A stretch of 64,000 nucleotides of DNA, taken from NCBI GenBank assembly GCA_023229435.1, contig JALNZF010000004.1, forward strand, positions 62,001 through 126,000, in the 5' to 3' direction. Source of the stretch: Nitrospirota bacterium. Lineage in GTDB: Bacteria; Nitrospirota; UBA9217. This document shows, piece by piece, positions 46,544-56,519 of the stretch. The notes beneath the pieces are model-generated. The model did no database searches. It saw nothing but the letters and a program-made list of their open reading frames with translations, and was not told the origin of the DNA. Position 1 is the stretch's first letter. Each line of letters opens with the position of its first letter. The position numbers and the translations under genes are program-made.

Positions 46544-49426
46544 ATGGCTCTAACTGACTATCACGCCAAATATTTTGCTCACGACCTGACGCGGCGCTGC
46601 GCCTCGGATAGCGTGGAGAAGCTCGCTTCCGTGCTTTCTGATGCCCAGGTGGACCTCAACCCGCATCAAATCGAAGCCGCGCTGTTCGCCTTTCGTAATC
46701 CGTTTTCGCGTGGCGCTATCTTGGCCGATGAAGTAGGATTGGGGAAAACCATCGAGGCCGGTCTCCTCCTTTCGCAGAAATGGGCCGAAGGAAAGCGCCG
46801 GCTTCTCGTCATCGTTCCCGCTAATCTGCGAAAACAATGGAGTCAGGAGCTTGCCGACAAATTTTATCTTCCGTCTGTCATTCTGGAAAATAGAACATTT
46901 AATGATTTCATTCGTTCCGGGAATCTCAACCCATTCCAGCAGGATGCCATCATCCTCTGCTCGTATCAGTTCGCCCGAAAGCAAGAACCCTATCTGCGCC
47001 AGACCCCATGGGACCTAGTTGTAATCGACGAGGCTCATCGTCTTCGGAACGTTTACAAACCGTCCAGCAAGATCGCAAACGCAATCAAGCAGGCCGTTGC
47101 ATCTTTCCCCAAAATACTCCTGACCGCGACGCCTCTCCAAAACTCGCTTCTGGAACTCTACGGACTTGTAAGCATCATTGATGATTATGCTTTCGGCGAC
47201 TTTAAAACCTATCGAGCGCGATTCGCCCGCCTGGGTAATGATGCCGATTTTAATGAACTAAAAGAACGTCTCCGGCCCCTCTGCAAACGTACCTTGCGTA
47301 GACAAGTACTAGAGTATGTAAAGTTCACCAATCGTCATGCCTTGGTGCAGGAATTCGTGCCGACATCGGAAGAGCAGCGGCTATACGATTTGGTCTCCGA
47401 TTATCTCCAGCAACCGACACTCTATGCCTTGCCTGCAAGTCAGCGCCAGCTCATGACGCTCATCCTGCGCCGCTTATTGGCATCGTCCACATACGCAATA
47501 TCCGACACCCTTGACGGCCTTGCTCGCAAGCTTGAGGTCGCAGCCATCAAAGCAGAGACAGTGGAAGCGCCACCCGAGGATCTGGCCCAAAACTGGGAAG
47601 AACTGGACGAACTCGCTGATGAGTGGGACGAAGATAATGCTGAACAGGCCGCTGAACAACCACGGCTTTCATCTGAGCAGCTCGCGGAGATGCGACAGGA
47701 AACAGATAAACTCCGGGAATTTCATCGACTGGCCAGGTCCATTGTTAAAAACTCCAAAGGAGAAGTGCTTCTGACCGCATTAAGACGAGGGTTTGCCGTA
47801 GCAGAGCAAGCGCAAAAGAGCCAGGGCGCGGCTACACTCCAGCAGAAAGCCATCATTTTCACAGAGTCTCGCCGTACACAAGAGTATCTTTTCCAAATTT
47901 TGGAACAGACAGAGTTCGCTGGTAAAGTAGTGCTCTTTAATGGAACGAATAATGATCCGAAATCGAAAGATATCTACCGTCGATGGTCGGAAAAACACGA
48001 AGGAACAGACCGCATTACCGGTTCGCCCAGCGCAGATATGCGGGCGGCTCTGGTGGATTGTTTTCGTGACGATGCGTCCATTATGATCGCGACCGAGGCC
48101 GCAGCCGAAGGTCTCAACCTGCAATTCTGCAACTTGGCTGTAAACTATGACCTTCCCTGGAACCCCCAACGCATCGAACAGCGCATAGGCCGATGTCACC
48201 GTTACGGCCAGAAGTTTGATGTGGTGGTTGTTAACTTTCTCAACAAGAACAACGCTGCGGACCTACGGGTCTACGAGCTTTTGGCTGAGAAGTTTCGGCT
48301 TTTCAGCGGCGTGTTCGGCGCGAGCGACGAGGTATTGGGCGCCGTGGAGTCTGGTGTTGATTTTGAAAAGCGTATAGCTGCTATATATCAGAAGTGCCGC
48401 ACCCAGGAACAAATACAGTTCCAATTTGATGAACTCCAACGAGATTTGGAATCCGAGATTGCACAGGGTCAGCGTGATGCCCGCGAGCAACTTCTAAATA
48501 ACTTCGATCAGGAAGTGGTAGAAAAGGTCCGCATCCAGAGCTATGATTATCTCGACCGTTTCAACGAACGGCTTTGGAATCTCACTCGTCATCTACTCGC
48601 TCCTTTCGCTCGTTTTGATGAACGGGAATACAGCTTCATGCTTGAACGCAATCCTTTCCTTGGTGAGACCATTCATCCTGGGCCTTATCGAATGGGAAAG
48701 AATGTGGAAGACGCCAATACGTACCGGGTTGGACATCCTCTTGCCCAGCGTGTGCTTGAAAAAGGGAAGGATCTGACACTTGCTCATAAAGAGGTTGTAT
48801 TCCAGTATTCCACTGGCGGGAAAAATATCGCGATCCTCGAATCGCTCAAGAATAAGCGCGGCTGGCTTTCATGTCAGCTTTTCAGCGTGACTGCTTTGGA
48901 AACCGAGGACCACTTGTTGCTTGCGGGTGTCACCGACGATGGCGAGATCATAGACGAAGCCAGATGCAGACGACTGTTCGATCTACCCGGCACGGACCAA
49001 GGCTCCGGCGAAATTCCAACGAATATCAAGACCGTGCTGGACGAGGCCACGGCAAGTCAGCAGAAGAACGTAATAGAAAGAACCTCCGCGAAAAATGGCG
49101 TCTGGTTTGAAACAGAGATGGATAAGTTGGATCGCTGGACTGAGGATCGTCGTACTGCGCTCAAGGTTGAACTCGAGGAGCTAGATCAGCAAATCAAGGA
49201 GACGAAAAAGGCCGCACGCTTTGCCCCCAATCTTCCTGAAAAACTCGAACAACAGCGCTCATTGCGTACATTGGAAACAAATCGGGATGAAGCGTGGCGG
49301 AGCTATGATGCCGCAAGCCGTGAAGTTGACCGCCAAAAGGACGCGCTGCTTGACGAGATCAGCAGGCGGTTACAGCAGAAAGCTGAGCAGAAAATGCTCT
49401 TTGCACTTCGGTGGCATTTAGTGTAA
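46544..49426 (+). CDS. SNF2/RapA-like DEAH helicase
   Basis: This 960-residue superfamily 2 helicase-like translocase has all motifs: ADEVGLGKT (61-69, motif I), VVIDEAHRLRN (about 159-169, motif II), LLTATPLQNSLLELY (motif III) and the C-terminal helicase domain with TEAAAEGLNLQFCN and NPQRIEQRIGRCHRYGQ (motifs V and VI). A long coiled-coil-like C terminus follows. Such ATPases move along double-stranded DNA and recur in defence loci with methylases. It stands 28 bases before the mod gene. The start has only a weak ribosome-binding site. Confidence 0.9.
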   Translation: MALTDYHAKYFAHDLTRRCASDSVEKLASVLSDAQVDLNPHQIEAALFAFRNPFSRGAILADEVGLGKTIEAGLLLSQKWAEGKRRLLVIVPANLRKQWSQELADKFYLPSVILENRTFNDFIRSGNLNPFQQDAIILCSYQFARKQEPYLRQTPWDLVVIDEAHRLRNVYKPSSKIANAIKQAVASFPKILLTATPLQNSLLELYGLVSIIDDYAFGDFKTYRARFARLGNDADFNELKERLRPLCKRTLRRQVLEYVKFTNRHALVQEFVPTSEEQRLYDLVSDYLQQPTLYALPASQRQLMTLILRRLLASSTYAISDTLDGLARKLEVAAIKAETVEAPPEDLAQNWEELDELADEWDEDNAEQAAEQPRLSSEQLAEMRQETDKLREFHRLARSIVKNSKGEVLLTALRRGFAVAEQAQKSQGAATLQQKAIIFTESRRTQEYLFQILEQTEFAGKVVLFNGTNNDPKSKDIYRRWSEKHEGTDRITGSPSADMRAALVDCFRDDASIMIATEAAAEGLNLQFCNLAVNYDLPWNPQRIEQRIGRCHRYGQKFDVVVVNFLNKNNAADLRVYELLAEKFRLFSGVFGASDEVLGAVESGVDFEKRIAAIYQKCRTQEQIQFQFDELQRDLESEIAQGQRDAREQLLNNFDQEVVEKVRIQSYDYLDRFNERLWNLTRHLLAPFARFDEREYSFMLERNPFLGETIHPGPYRMGKNVEDANTYRVGHPLAQRVLEKGKDLTLAHKEVVFQYSTGGKNIAILESLKNKRGWLSCQLFSVTALETEDHLLLAGVTDDGEIIDEARCRRLFDLPGTDQGSGEIPTNIKTVLDEATASQQKNVIERTSAKNGVWFETEMDKLDRWTEDRRTALKVELEELDQQIKETKKAARFAPNLPEKLEQQRSLRTLETNRDEAWRSYDAASREVDRQKDALLDEISRRLQQKAEQKMLFALRWHLV

Positions 49427-49454
49427 AAGTAGCGATGTTGCCAAAGGAGACAGA

Positions 49455-51350
49455 ATGAACGAACCGGAAAAACTCGACCTCCGCTCTCTCGATATCTCAG
49501 AAGAAAGAAAGCAGGAACTTTTGCGCCTCTTTCCGGAGATTCGCACGGAGGGAGGAAAGATTGATTTTGACCGCCTGCAGCTTGCCCTGGGCGAGAGTGT
49601 GGACGTGGGTAAGGAACGCTACGGTATGCATTGGCCCGGCAAGGCCGAGTGCTTCAAGACCATCCAGACCCCCAGCATGGCCACACTAATCCCAGCGCCG
49701 AAAGAGTCCGTCAATTTCGACACCACGGAGAACCTCATCATTGAAGGCGACAATCTGGAAGTGTTGAAGCTTTTGCAAAAGTCGTATCTCGGCAAGGTCA
49801 AGATGATCTCTATTGATCCACCTTACAATACCGGTAACGATTTTATCTATCCAGACAACTACACCGAGAGCCTGCAAACCTATCTTGAATATACCGGGCA
49901 AGTGGACGCCGAAGGCCGGAAGTTCAACACCAATGCCGATACAGATGGTCGCTTTCACTCCAAATGGATGAATATGATGTATCCGAGGCTGTACTTGGCG
50001 CGTAATTTGTTGCGAGATGACGGTTTGCTTTTTGTATCTATTGATGATCATGAGCAGAGTCGTCTTATTAGTCTTTGCGATGAGATTTTTGGCGAGGAAA
50101 ACTTTCGGGGAAAGGTGACTCGAAGCACTGGTACGCCGACGGGGCAAGGCAACGAAATCCTCGTCAATCAGATAGACTATATCGTGGTGTATTCTAAGTC
50201 CGAAGAGGCAGATCTGACGGGGCTGGAATTCACTGACGAGGACGCGAGCATTTATGATCAAGAGGATGAACGTGGACGATACCTCACGCGGTCGTTAAGA
50301 AAAACGGGCGGGGAGGATAGACGTGAAGATCGCCCCAGTATGTATTATGCTATTAAAGGCCCTGATGGGAAAGATGTATTCCCCATAGGACCAGGCGGAT
50401 ATGAAAGTCGTTGGAGATGCGGATCAGTCAGATATGAAGATCTCAACCAGAAGGGTTGGATTGAGTGGAAAAGGACGGGAGAGTCCACCACGAAAGGAGA
50501 ACTAGCTTGGCGACCATACCAGAAGTTTTACCTAGATGGTCGCAAGAAGCAACCGTCTAACCTCTGGACGGATATCGAAGGCAACAAGAAGGCATCGCTG
50601 GAGGTTAAGGATCTCATGGGCGGTAAGGTTTTTGATTCTCCGAAGCCAGTCCAACTAATTGCACAATGCATTAGCATTGGGGCAGACCAAGAAGGTATCA
50701 TCCTCGACTTCTTCGCTGGCTCCGGTACTACCGCTCATGCCGTCCTCGACCTAAATAAGCAAGATAATGGTAATCGCAAGTTCATCCTCGTCCAGCTTCC
50801 CGAGCCGACCAGCCGCGAAGATTATCCACTCATCACAGATATAACGAAAGAACGTGTACGCCGGGTTATTCAAAAGTTGAACAAAGAAGATCAAGGCAAG
50901 CTGGCACTGAATGACCAGAGCGGGCAGCAGGATCTAGGCTTTAAAGTTTTCAAACTAGCCGAGTCCAACTTCAAGCCCTGGAACGCTCAGGTAGAACAGG
51001 GCAATATGGCGGTCTTGGAAAAACAACTTGACCTGCATGTTGACCATATCCGCGATGGTCGAACGAGTGACGATATTCTCTATGAAATCCTGCTCAAGAG
51101 CGGTTTCCCGCTGACAACGCCGGTGAAAAAAATCACGCTTGTCGGCAAGACGATTCACAGCGCGGCGGACGGGGCGCTCTTTATCTGCCTTGAGAAGGAA
51201 CTGACCCTGGAGCTTATCCGCGCCATGGCGGAGCGGAAACCCGCACGAGTGGTATGCCTCGACGAAGGCTTTACGGGCAACGATCAGCTCAAGGCAAATG
51301 CTGTGCAGATATTCAAAACCAAAGGTGTTACGAGCTTTAAGACGGTGTGA
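49455..51350 (+). CDS. mod: type III restriction-modification methylase (Mod)
   Basis: This 631-residue N6-adenine methyltransferase is of the beta class: the catalytic DPPY (121-124) precedes the AdoMet-binding FFAGSG (419-424). The region between, about residues 215-400, contains the target-recognition part. IEGDNLEVLKLLQKSYLGKV and SKWMNMMYPRLYLARNLL are family hallmarks. It methylates host recognition sites and forms part of the Mod-Res complex. GGAGACAG precedes the ATG. Its stop codon overlaps the start of the AlbA-type gene by 1 base. Confidence 0.92.
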   Translation: MNEPEKLDLRSLDISEERKQELLRLFPEIRTEGGKIDFDRLQLALGESVDVGKERYGMHWPGKAECFKTIQTPSMATLIPAPKESVNFDTTENLIIEGDNLEVLKLLQKSYLGKVKMISIDPPYNTGNDFIYPDNYTESLQTYLEYTGQVDAEGRKFNTNADTDGRFHSKWMNMMYPRLYLARNLLRDDGLLFVSIDDHEQSRLISLCDEIFGEENFRGKVTRSTGTPTGQGNEILVNQIDYIVVYSKSEEADLTGLEFTDEDASIYDQEDERGRYLTRSLRKTGGEDRREDRPSMYYAIKGPDGKDVFPIGPGGYESRWRCGSVRYEDLNQKGWIEWKRTGESTTKGELAWRPYQKFYLDGRKKQPSNLWTDIEGNKKASLEVKDLMGGKVFDSPKPVQLIAQCISIGADQEGIILDFFAGSGTTAHAVLDLNKQDNGNRKFILVQLPEPTSREDYPLITDITKERVRRVIQKLNKEDQGKLALNDQSGQQDLGFKVFKLAESNFKPWNAQVEQGNMAVLEKQLDLHVDHIRDGRTSDDILYEILLKSGFPLTTPVKKITLVGKTIHSAADGALFICLEKELTLELIRAMAERKPARVVCLDEGFTGNDQLKANAVQIFKTKGVTSFKTV

Positions 51351-53221
51351 TGATGAAATCATTGGAGCTTGAAGACATAGAAAAAATAGAGGCTAATTGC
51401 GAAGGGCAAGATAAGGAATTTAAGTCCGCTCGTGGTGGTTTTCCGCGCAGTTTCTGGGAGACCTATAGCGCCCTGGCCAATACCGATGGCGGAGCGATCT
51501 TGCTCGGCGTCGCTGAAGATGAATTCGGCGACGTCCTCGCGGATGGTCTGACCGCGAAACAAATAGATGAGTACCAGAAGATCTTTTGGGATACCGTGAA
51601 CAATAGAGGCAAGGTGAGCCGAAATCTATTAACAACGGCTCATGTCCAGGTGGTCGAGATAAAGGACGCGCGGATTCTCGTCGTGCATGTGCCTCGCGCC
51701 TCGCGAAGCGAGCGACCGGTATATCTCGGTCCCACGCCTTTCGGCAATACCTTTCGCCGCAGTCATGAGGGGGACTATCACTGCACCGAAGATGAAGTCC
51801 GCCGAATGCTGGCTGACGCGGATCCCGAGGCGGCTGACCAGCGAATTCTTCAAGGATTTTCAATCGATGATCTCGACCCTGTTTCGCTCGCTCAATACCG
51901 CCGGCGTTTTTCGGCCACCAAGCCCGACCACCCGTGGCTGACGCTCGAAATTCCCGAACTGCTGGAAAAGCTGGGCGGATGGCGGCGAGACCGCGCTACC
52001 GGGAAGAGCGGGTTGACGCTTGCCGGGCTCCTCATGTTCGGGAAACACCAGACTATTGTCGATCCTCAGGCCGCCCCGCGGTATTTCGTCGATTACCGGG
52101 AAAAACTCGATCTCACGCAGCGCTGGAGCGACCGTATCTATCCGGACGGGACCTGGGAGGCCAATCTGTTCCAGTTCTATCAGCGGGTGTGGCCCAAGAT
52201 CACGGTGGATCTGCGCGTGCCCTTCAGGCTGGAAGGCGTGCAGCGAAAAGACGAAACGCCGGTCCATGAGGCCCTGCGCGAGGCGTTTGTAAATGCCCTT
52301 GTTCATGCGGACTACACTGCGCCGGGGGGCATTGTTATTGAAAAAGCCCGCGATCGTTTTGCGATGGAAAACCCCGGGACGCTGCTGGTATCGCTTGAAC
52401 AAATGCGTCGCGGCGGTGTCAGTGAGTGCCGGAACAAGTCCCTGCAACAGATGTTTATCATGATCGGCGGCGGCGAGCGGGCCGGCTCAGGATATGATCG
52501 CATCCAGAGCGGCTGGCGCAGCCAACACTGGCGGGCGCCCGCTCTGACTACGCAATTTCAGCCCGAACGGGTGCGGCTGGTCATGCCGATGATCAGCCTG
52601 ATTCCTGAAGATGCTTTGACCGCCCTCCAGAAGCAGTTTGGCGACCGGTTCAACAGCCTTTCAAAGCAAGAGGTCCAGGCGTTGGCTACGGCCTATCTTG
52701 AAGGCGAAGTCTCCAATGTTCGCCTTCAGGAACTGTTGACCGACCATCCGGTTGAAATTACGCGGCTTCTGCAAGGTCTGTGCGAACAAGGTTATTTGTT
52801 GTCCGACAACCGCCGCCGATGGACAAAATACCGTTTGGCTCAGATTGGCGACTCCTCACATTTGCCCCAGGAGTCCTTACATTTGGAAGGGGACTCCTCA
52901 TATTCGGGCAGGGACTCCTCATATTCCGAAAACAACTCCTCATATAAGGCGGAAGATGAAAAGGCGCTTATGAGCATAGCTGCATCAATTGCTTCTACAG
53001 TGAGAGCGCCAGCGCAGGAGGTTCGTAAGGTAATAATCGAACTTTGCAAAGGCAGATTTCTGACTGTGGAGTCTTTATCCGGCTTACTCAACCGTAATCC
53101 GGCAGGGATTCGTAACCAATATTTAACGCCCATGGTACGAGAAGGCATACTCCGTCTGCGTTATCCAGAGACGCCGAATCGGCCGGATCAGGCATACACG
53201 TCTGTTGAAGGATCAAAATGA
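51350..53221 (+). CDS. AlbA/Schlafen-like ATPase-domain protein
   Basis: This protein of about 623 residues has an N-terminal Schlafen AlbA_2 domain (QDKEFKSARGGFPRSFWETY to about residue 120), a middle domain and an HATPase_c_4/RecG-like domain (HEALREAFVNALVHADY, about 310-400). The C terminus carries winged-helix-like segments interrupted by a tandem of DSSYS-type octads (about residues 503-527). Such proteins often sit inside restriction loci, with a nucleic-acid-binding or regulatory role. ATG 51350 overlaps the mod stop; GTG 51347 and ATG 51353 are alternatives. The end overlaps res by 4 bases. Confidence 0.88.
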   Translation: MMKSLELEDIEKIEANCEGQDKEFKSARGGFPRSFWETYSALANTDGGAILLGVAEDEFGDVLADGLTAKQIDEYQKIFWDTVNNRGKVSRNLLTTAHVQVVEIKDARILVVHVPRASRSERPVYLGPTPFGNTFRRSHEGDYHCTEDEVRRMLADADPEAADQRILQGFSIDDLDPVSLAQYRRRFSATKPDHPWLTLEIPELLEKLGGWRRDRATGKSGLTLAGLLMFGKHQTIVDPQAAPRYFVDYREKLDLTQRWSDRIYPDGTWEANLFQFYQRVWPKITVDLRVPFRLEGVQRKDETPVHEALREAFVNALVHADYTAPGGIVIEKARDRFAMENPGTLLVSLEQMRRGGVSECRNKSLQQMFIMIGGGERAGSGYDRIQSGWRSQHWRAPALTTQFQPERVRLVMPMISLIPEDALTALQKQFGDRFNSLSKQEVQALATAYLEGEVSNVRLQELLTDHPVEITRLLQGLCEQGYLLSDNRRRWTKYRLAQIGDSSHLPQESLHLEGDSSYSGRDSSYSENNSSYKAEDEKALMSIAASIASTVRAPAQEVRKVIIELCKGRFLTVESLSGLLNRNPAGIRNQYLTPMVREGILRLRYPETPNRPDQAYTSVEGSK

Positions 53222-56193
53222 AACTTCAGTTTGACCCCAATCAGCAATACCAGCTTGACGCCGTGGCGGCGGTGACTGACCTCTTTGACGGTCAACCCCA
53301 GGGCGCGCCTGAATACTCCGTCATCCATGTCGGTGATTACGGCGGACTCTTTGCCGGGCAGCACCGGACAGAGCTGGGCGTTAGCAACGGACTTATGATC
53401 TCTCCCGAGAAATTGCTTGCCAATACACGCGTGGTGCAGGCGCGTAATGATATTGAAACAGCAGACACCGCAGTGCTGATCGAGGCATGGGATATCTTTG
53501 ATTCGGCATCAAACGAGGTCCGACAGTGTCCGCACTTTTCCGTGGAGATGGAGACCGGTACAGGCAAAACATACGTTTATCTGCGCACCATCTTTGAGCT
53601 TTCCCGGCGATACGGTTTTCAAAAGTTCATCATCGTTGTGCCGAGCGTGGCCATCCGTGAGGGTGTGCTGAAGAATATAGAGATTACCGGCGAACATTTC
53701 CGCGCACTCTACAACAACCCGCCTTTCGAGCATTTCGTGTACGACTCGAAGAAGGTGAATCGCTTGCGGCAGTTCGCGGTGAGCAATACGCTGCAGATAC
53801 TGGTGATCAATATCGACGCCTTCCGCAAAAACTTCACAGGCACCGAGGATGAGCAAAAGAGCAACGTCATCTATAAAGAAAGCGATAAGCTCTCCGGTCG
53901 CCAACCTATCGAATTCGTCCAGGCAACGCGGCCCATCGTCATCATCGACGAGCCCCAGAGCGTAGACTCAACTGATAAAGCGCAGGAAGCTATTAAGGCT
54001 CTCAATCCTTTATGTACGCTGCGCTACTCGGCCACTCACCGCAATCCCTATAACCTGGTCTACCGACTCGATCCTGTCCGGGCTTTCGAACTGAGATTGG
54101 TTAAACAGATCGTCGTGGCCAGCGCTACTGCGGATGGCGGCAGGAACGATGCTTTTGTGCGGGTAGAGAAGATCGATTACACTAAGGGCATCAAGGCCAA
54201 AGTACGAATTCACGTGCAGACGCCGGAAGGGCCGAAGGAGAAGTCGGTCCCCGTGAAAAGCGGCTCGGATTTGTTCGAGCTTTCAAATGAGCGTGCCAGT
54301 TATCAGGATGGTTTTGTTGTAGCTGAGATTAACGCTGAGCCCGGTAATGAGTTTGTGCGTTTCAATAATGGCCGCGTGCTCAAACAGGGCGAGGAAATAG
54401 GCGGTCTGCGGGACGATGTGTGGCGTGTCCAGATAAAGCATACGGTAAAGAAGCACCTGGAAAAGGAGCTTCAGGTTCGAGCTCGGGGCATCAAGGTACT
54501 GAGCCTGTTCTTTGTCGACCGAGTGGCGAATTACCGCGACTATGATGAATCTGGAAAGCCCGTAATGGGCAAATTCGCAGAGTTTTTTGAAGAGGTCCTT
54601 GCTGAATTGGCGCGGGAGGAACGATTCAGGGAACTGGAATGGTTGAAACTGGCTGTTGAGCGGCTTCATAACGGTTACTTTGCGCAGGACAAGAAAGGTG
54701 TCTTCAAGGATACGAGAGGCGACACGCAGGCCGATGACGAAGTGTATAACCTGATTATGAAAGACAAGGAACGGTTATTGTCAAGTGACGAGCCGTTGCG
54801 CTTCATCTTCAGCCATTCGGCCTTGCGCGAGGGATGGGACAATCCGAACGTATTTCAAATCTGCACGCTGAATGAGACGCGGAGCTCCATGAAAAAGCGG
54901 CAGGAGATCGGCAGGGGGCTGCGCTTACCGGTCAATCAAGACGGTCTGCGCGTCTTTGACGAGTCAGTTAACAAGCTTTTCGTTGTGGCCAATGAAAGCT
55001 ATGAAGACTTTGCCCGCGCGCTCCAGAACGAATATGAGGAAGAGTGCGGCGTGACCTTCGGCAAGGTGCCGATTACCGCGTTTGCCAAACTCACACGCCT
55101 GGTGGATGGCGAAGAGAGGCCGGTAGGGAAAGAGATCGCGACGGCCATCCGGGAAGCTTTAATCGGTCAGAGTATGCTTGATTCTGAAGGTCGTATCCAA
55201 CCGGCCTTTGACCCAAAACGTCTAGGATTTGCGCTTAATCTTCCGGAAGCGCATCGCGATCTTGCGCCCGCTGTCATCGACCTTTTGGCAGGATACCAGA
55301 TTGAACGCCATATCCGCAAAGAGCGAGATGAAGGTTCTAATCATCTGCGTAAGGAAGTACAACTGAGTCCTGAGTTCCAGGCCCTTTGGGACCGCATTAA
55401 ACCGAAGACCACCTATCGTGTGGAATTCGAGACAGAAGACTTGGTAAAACGCGCGGTAGACTCCCTGCGACGGATGGAAAAGATCGAGGCTGCAAAAATT
55501 CGCGTGAGTGCCGGGCAACTGGGAGTGGCCAAAGGCGGTGTGACAACGACGGCTGTCAGTGTCGCCGAGGAGCGGGTATCATTTAAGGGTCTGGTGCCGG
55601 ACCTGTTGGCATATCTGCAGAATGAAACGGAATTGACGCGATCCACGCTTGTGCGTATTCTCAAGGAATCAGGACGGCTCTCAGAGTTCTTTGTTGATCC
55701 TCAGCGATTTATGGACTCCGTAGCTACGATGCTGAAGTATGAACTGCACCGCCTGCTGATTGACGGCATCAAGTACGAGCGCTTGCCCGGTTCCGGTTCA
55801 GAAGCGGAATGGGAAATGCTGCTCTTCAAAAATGAGGAGTTCATCAACTATCTGACCGCGATGCAGGTTAATAAGTCGGTGTACGAATATGTTGTATATG
55901 ATTCGGAATTGGAACGCGAATTTGCACGTCGTCTGGATCAGAGAGAAGATATCAAGCTTTTTGTGAAATTACCGGGTTGGTTCGAAGTCGATACGCCGGT
56001 GGGTAAGTACAATCCAGACTGGGCTATCCTTAAGCATGATAGCCAGACGCTTTACCTTGTGCGCGAGACTAAAGGGACGCGAGATTTCTTGAAGCTTCGC
56101 ACGAGTGAAGCTGACAAAGTTCGCTGTGGACAGCGGCACTTTGAGGCATTGGACGTTCCTTTCGCGGTTGTCGTGAGCGCGGATGAGGTTTAG
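53218..56193 (+). CDS. res: type III restriction endonuclease subunit (Res)
   Basis: This 991-residue protein is the ATP-dependent nuclease subunit of a type III system. Helicase motifs: ETGTGKT (112-118), IIDEPQSVD (about 242-250, DEPQ box), LRYSATHR (motif III) and EIGRGLRLP (motif VI). The C-terminal nuclease domain shows KYNPDWAIL and LVRETKG, consistent with a PD-(D/E)xK site. With Mod it would cleave DNA carrying unmethylated sites in suitable orientation. It overlaps the AlbA-type gene (ATGA), so mod, alb and res form one translationally coupled unit. It is the last island gene before the right direct repeat. Confidence 0.92.
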   Translation: MKLQFDPNQQYQLDAVAAVTDLFDGQPQGAPEYSVIHVGDYGGLFAGQHRTELGVSNGLMISPEKLLANTRVVQARNDIETADTAVLIEAWDIFDSASNEVRQCPHFSVEMETGTGKTYVYLRTIFELSRRYGFQKFIIVVPSVAIREGVLKNIEITGEHFRALYNNPPFEHFVYDSKKVNRLRQFAVSNTLQILVINIDAFRKNFTGTEDEQKSNVIYKESDKLSGRQPIEFVQATRPIVIIDEPQSVDSTDKAQEAIKALNPLCTLRYSATHRNPYNLVYRLDPVRAFELRLVKQIVVASATADGGRNDAFVRVEKIDYTKGIKAKVRIHVQTPEGPKEKSVPVKSGSDLFELSNERASYQDGFVVAEINAEPGNEFVRFNNGRVLKQGEEIGGLRDDVWRVQIKHTVKKHLEKELQVRARGIKVLSLFFVDRVANYRDYDESGKPVMGKFAEFFEEVLAELAREERFRELEWLKLAVERLHNGYFAQDKKGVFKDTRGDTQADDEVYNLIMKDKERLLSSDEPLRFIFSHSALREGWDNPNVFQICTLNETRSSMKKRQEIGRGLRLPVNQDGLRVFDESVNKLFVVANESYEDFARALQNEYEEECGVTFGKVPITAFAKLTRLVDGEERPVGKEIATAIREALIGQSMLDSEGRIQPAFDPKRLGFALNLPEAHRDLAPAVIDLLAGYQIERHIRKERDEGSNHLRKEVQLSPEFQALWDRIKPKTTYRVEFETEDLVKRAVDSLRRMEKIEAAKIRVSAGQLGVAKGGVTTTAVSVAEERVSFKGLVPDLLAYLQNETELTRSTLVRILKESGRLSEFFVDPQRFMDSVATMLKYELHRLLIDGIKYERLPGSGSEAEWEMLLFKNEEFINYLTAMQVNKSVYEYVVYDSELEREFARRLDQREDIKLFVKLPGWFEVDTPVGKYNPDWAILKHDSQTLYLVRETKGTRDFLKLRTSEADKVRCGQRHFEALDVPFAVVVSADEV

Positions 56194-56277
56194 TAAACTT
56201 TGAATTTCGCGGGAGATTGATGGATGCGCTGCTTCTTTACCGTTATGAGTGCAAAAAGGTTATGACTCTTCATTTTT

Positions 56278-56312
56278 GAGCGACCCGGGGTGGCATCCAT
56301 CCCGGATCGCTC
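56278..56312. repeat. inverted repeat GAGCGA...TCGCTC
   Basis: GAGCGACCCGGG (56278-56289) pairs with CCCGGATCGCTC (56301-56312) with one mismatch. It abuts the right direct repeat. No T-tract follows on either strand, so a terminator role is uncertain; it may mark the island junction. Confidence 0.6.
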
Positions 56313-56314
56313 GC

Positions 56315-56519
56315 ATTTCGGGCACCGGAAAAAGGGACAAAATTACTCCCTATCAATCGGGACCGCATCCAGAGCGGGGTTTGAGACATATATTTATTAT
56401 GTACTTTTTTTTTGCTTGATTCATGCCCCTGCAATGAACCTTGATTTATTAAACCCGCATGTAAATTGACTAAATGTAGTGATAGATAGGTCTTGACTCC
56501 ACAAGATGTTGTGGTATAC
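56315..56519 (+). repeat. 204-base direct repeat, right copy
   Basis: This is the counterpart of 43366-43570 and contains the functional-looking nrdJ promoter with intact NrdR-like palindromes. Divergence between the copies is modest and concentrated near 56385-56415 and 56483-56492. Confidence 0.9.

Noticed and set aside
46544..56193. DISARM or BREX system
   Set aside because: The SNF2 helicase and methylase occur, but drmA, drmB, drmC, pglZ and brx genes are absent, and the nuclease is a type III Res protein.
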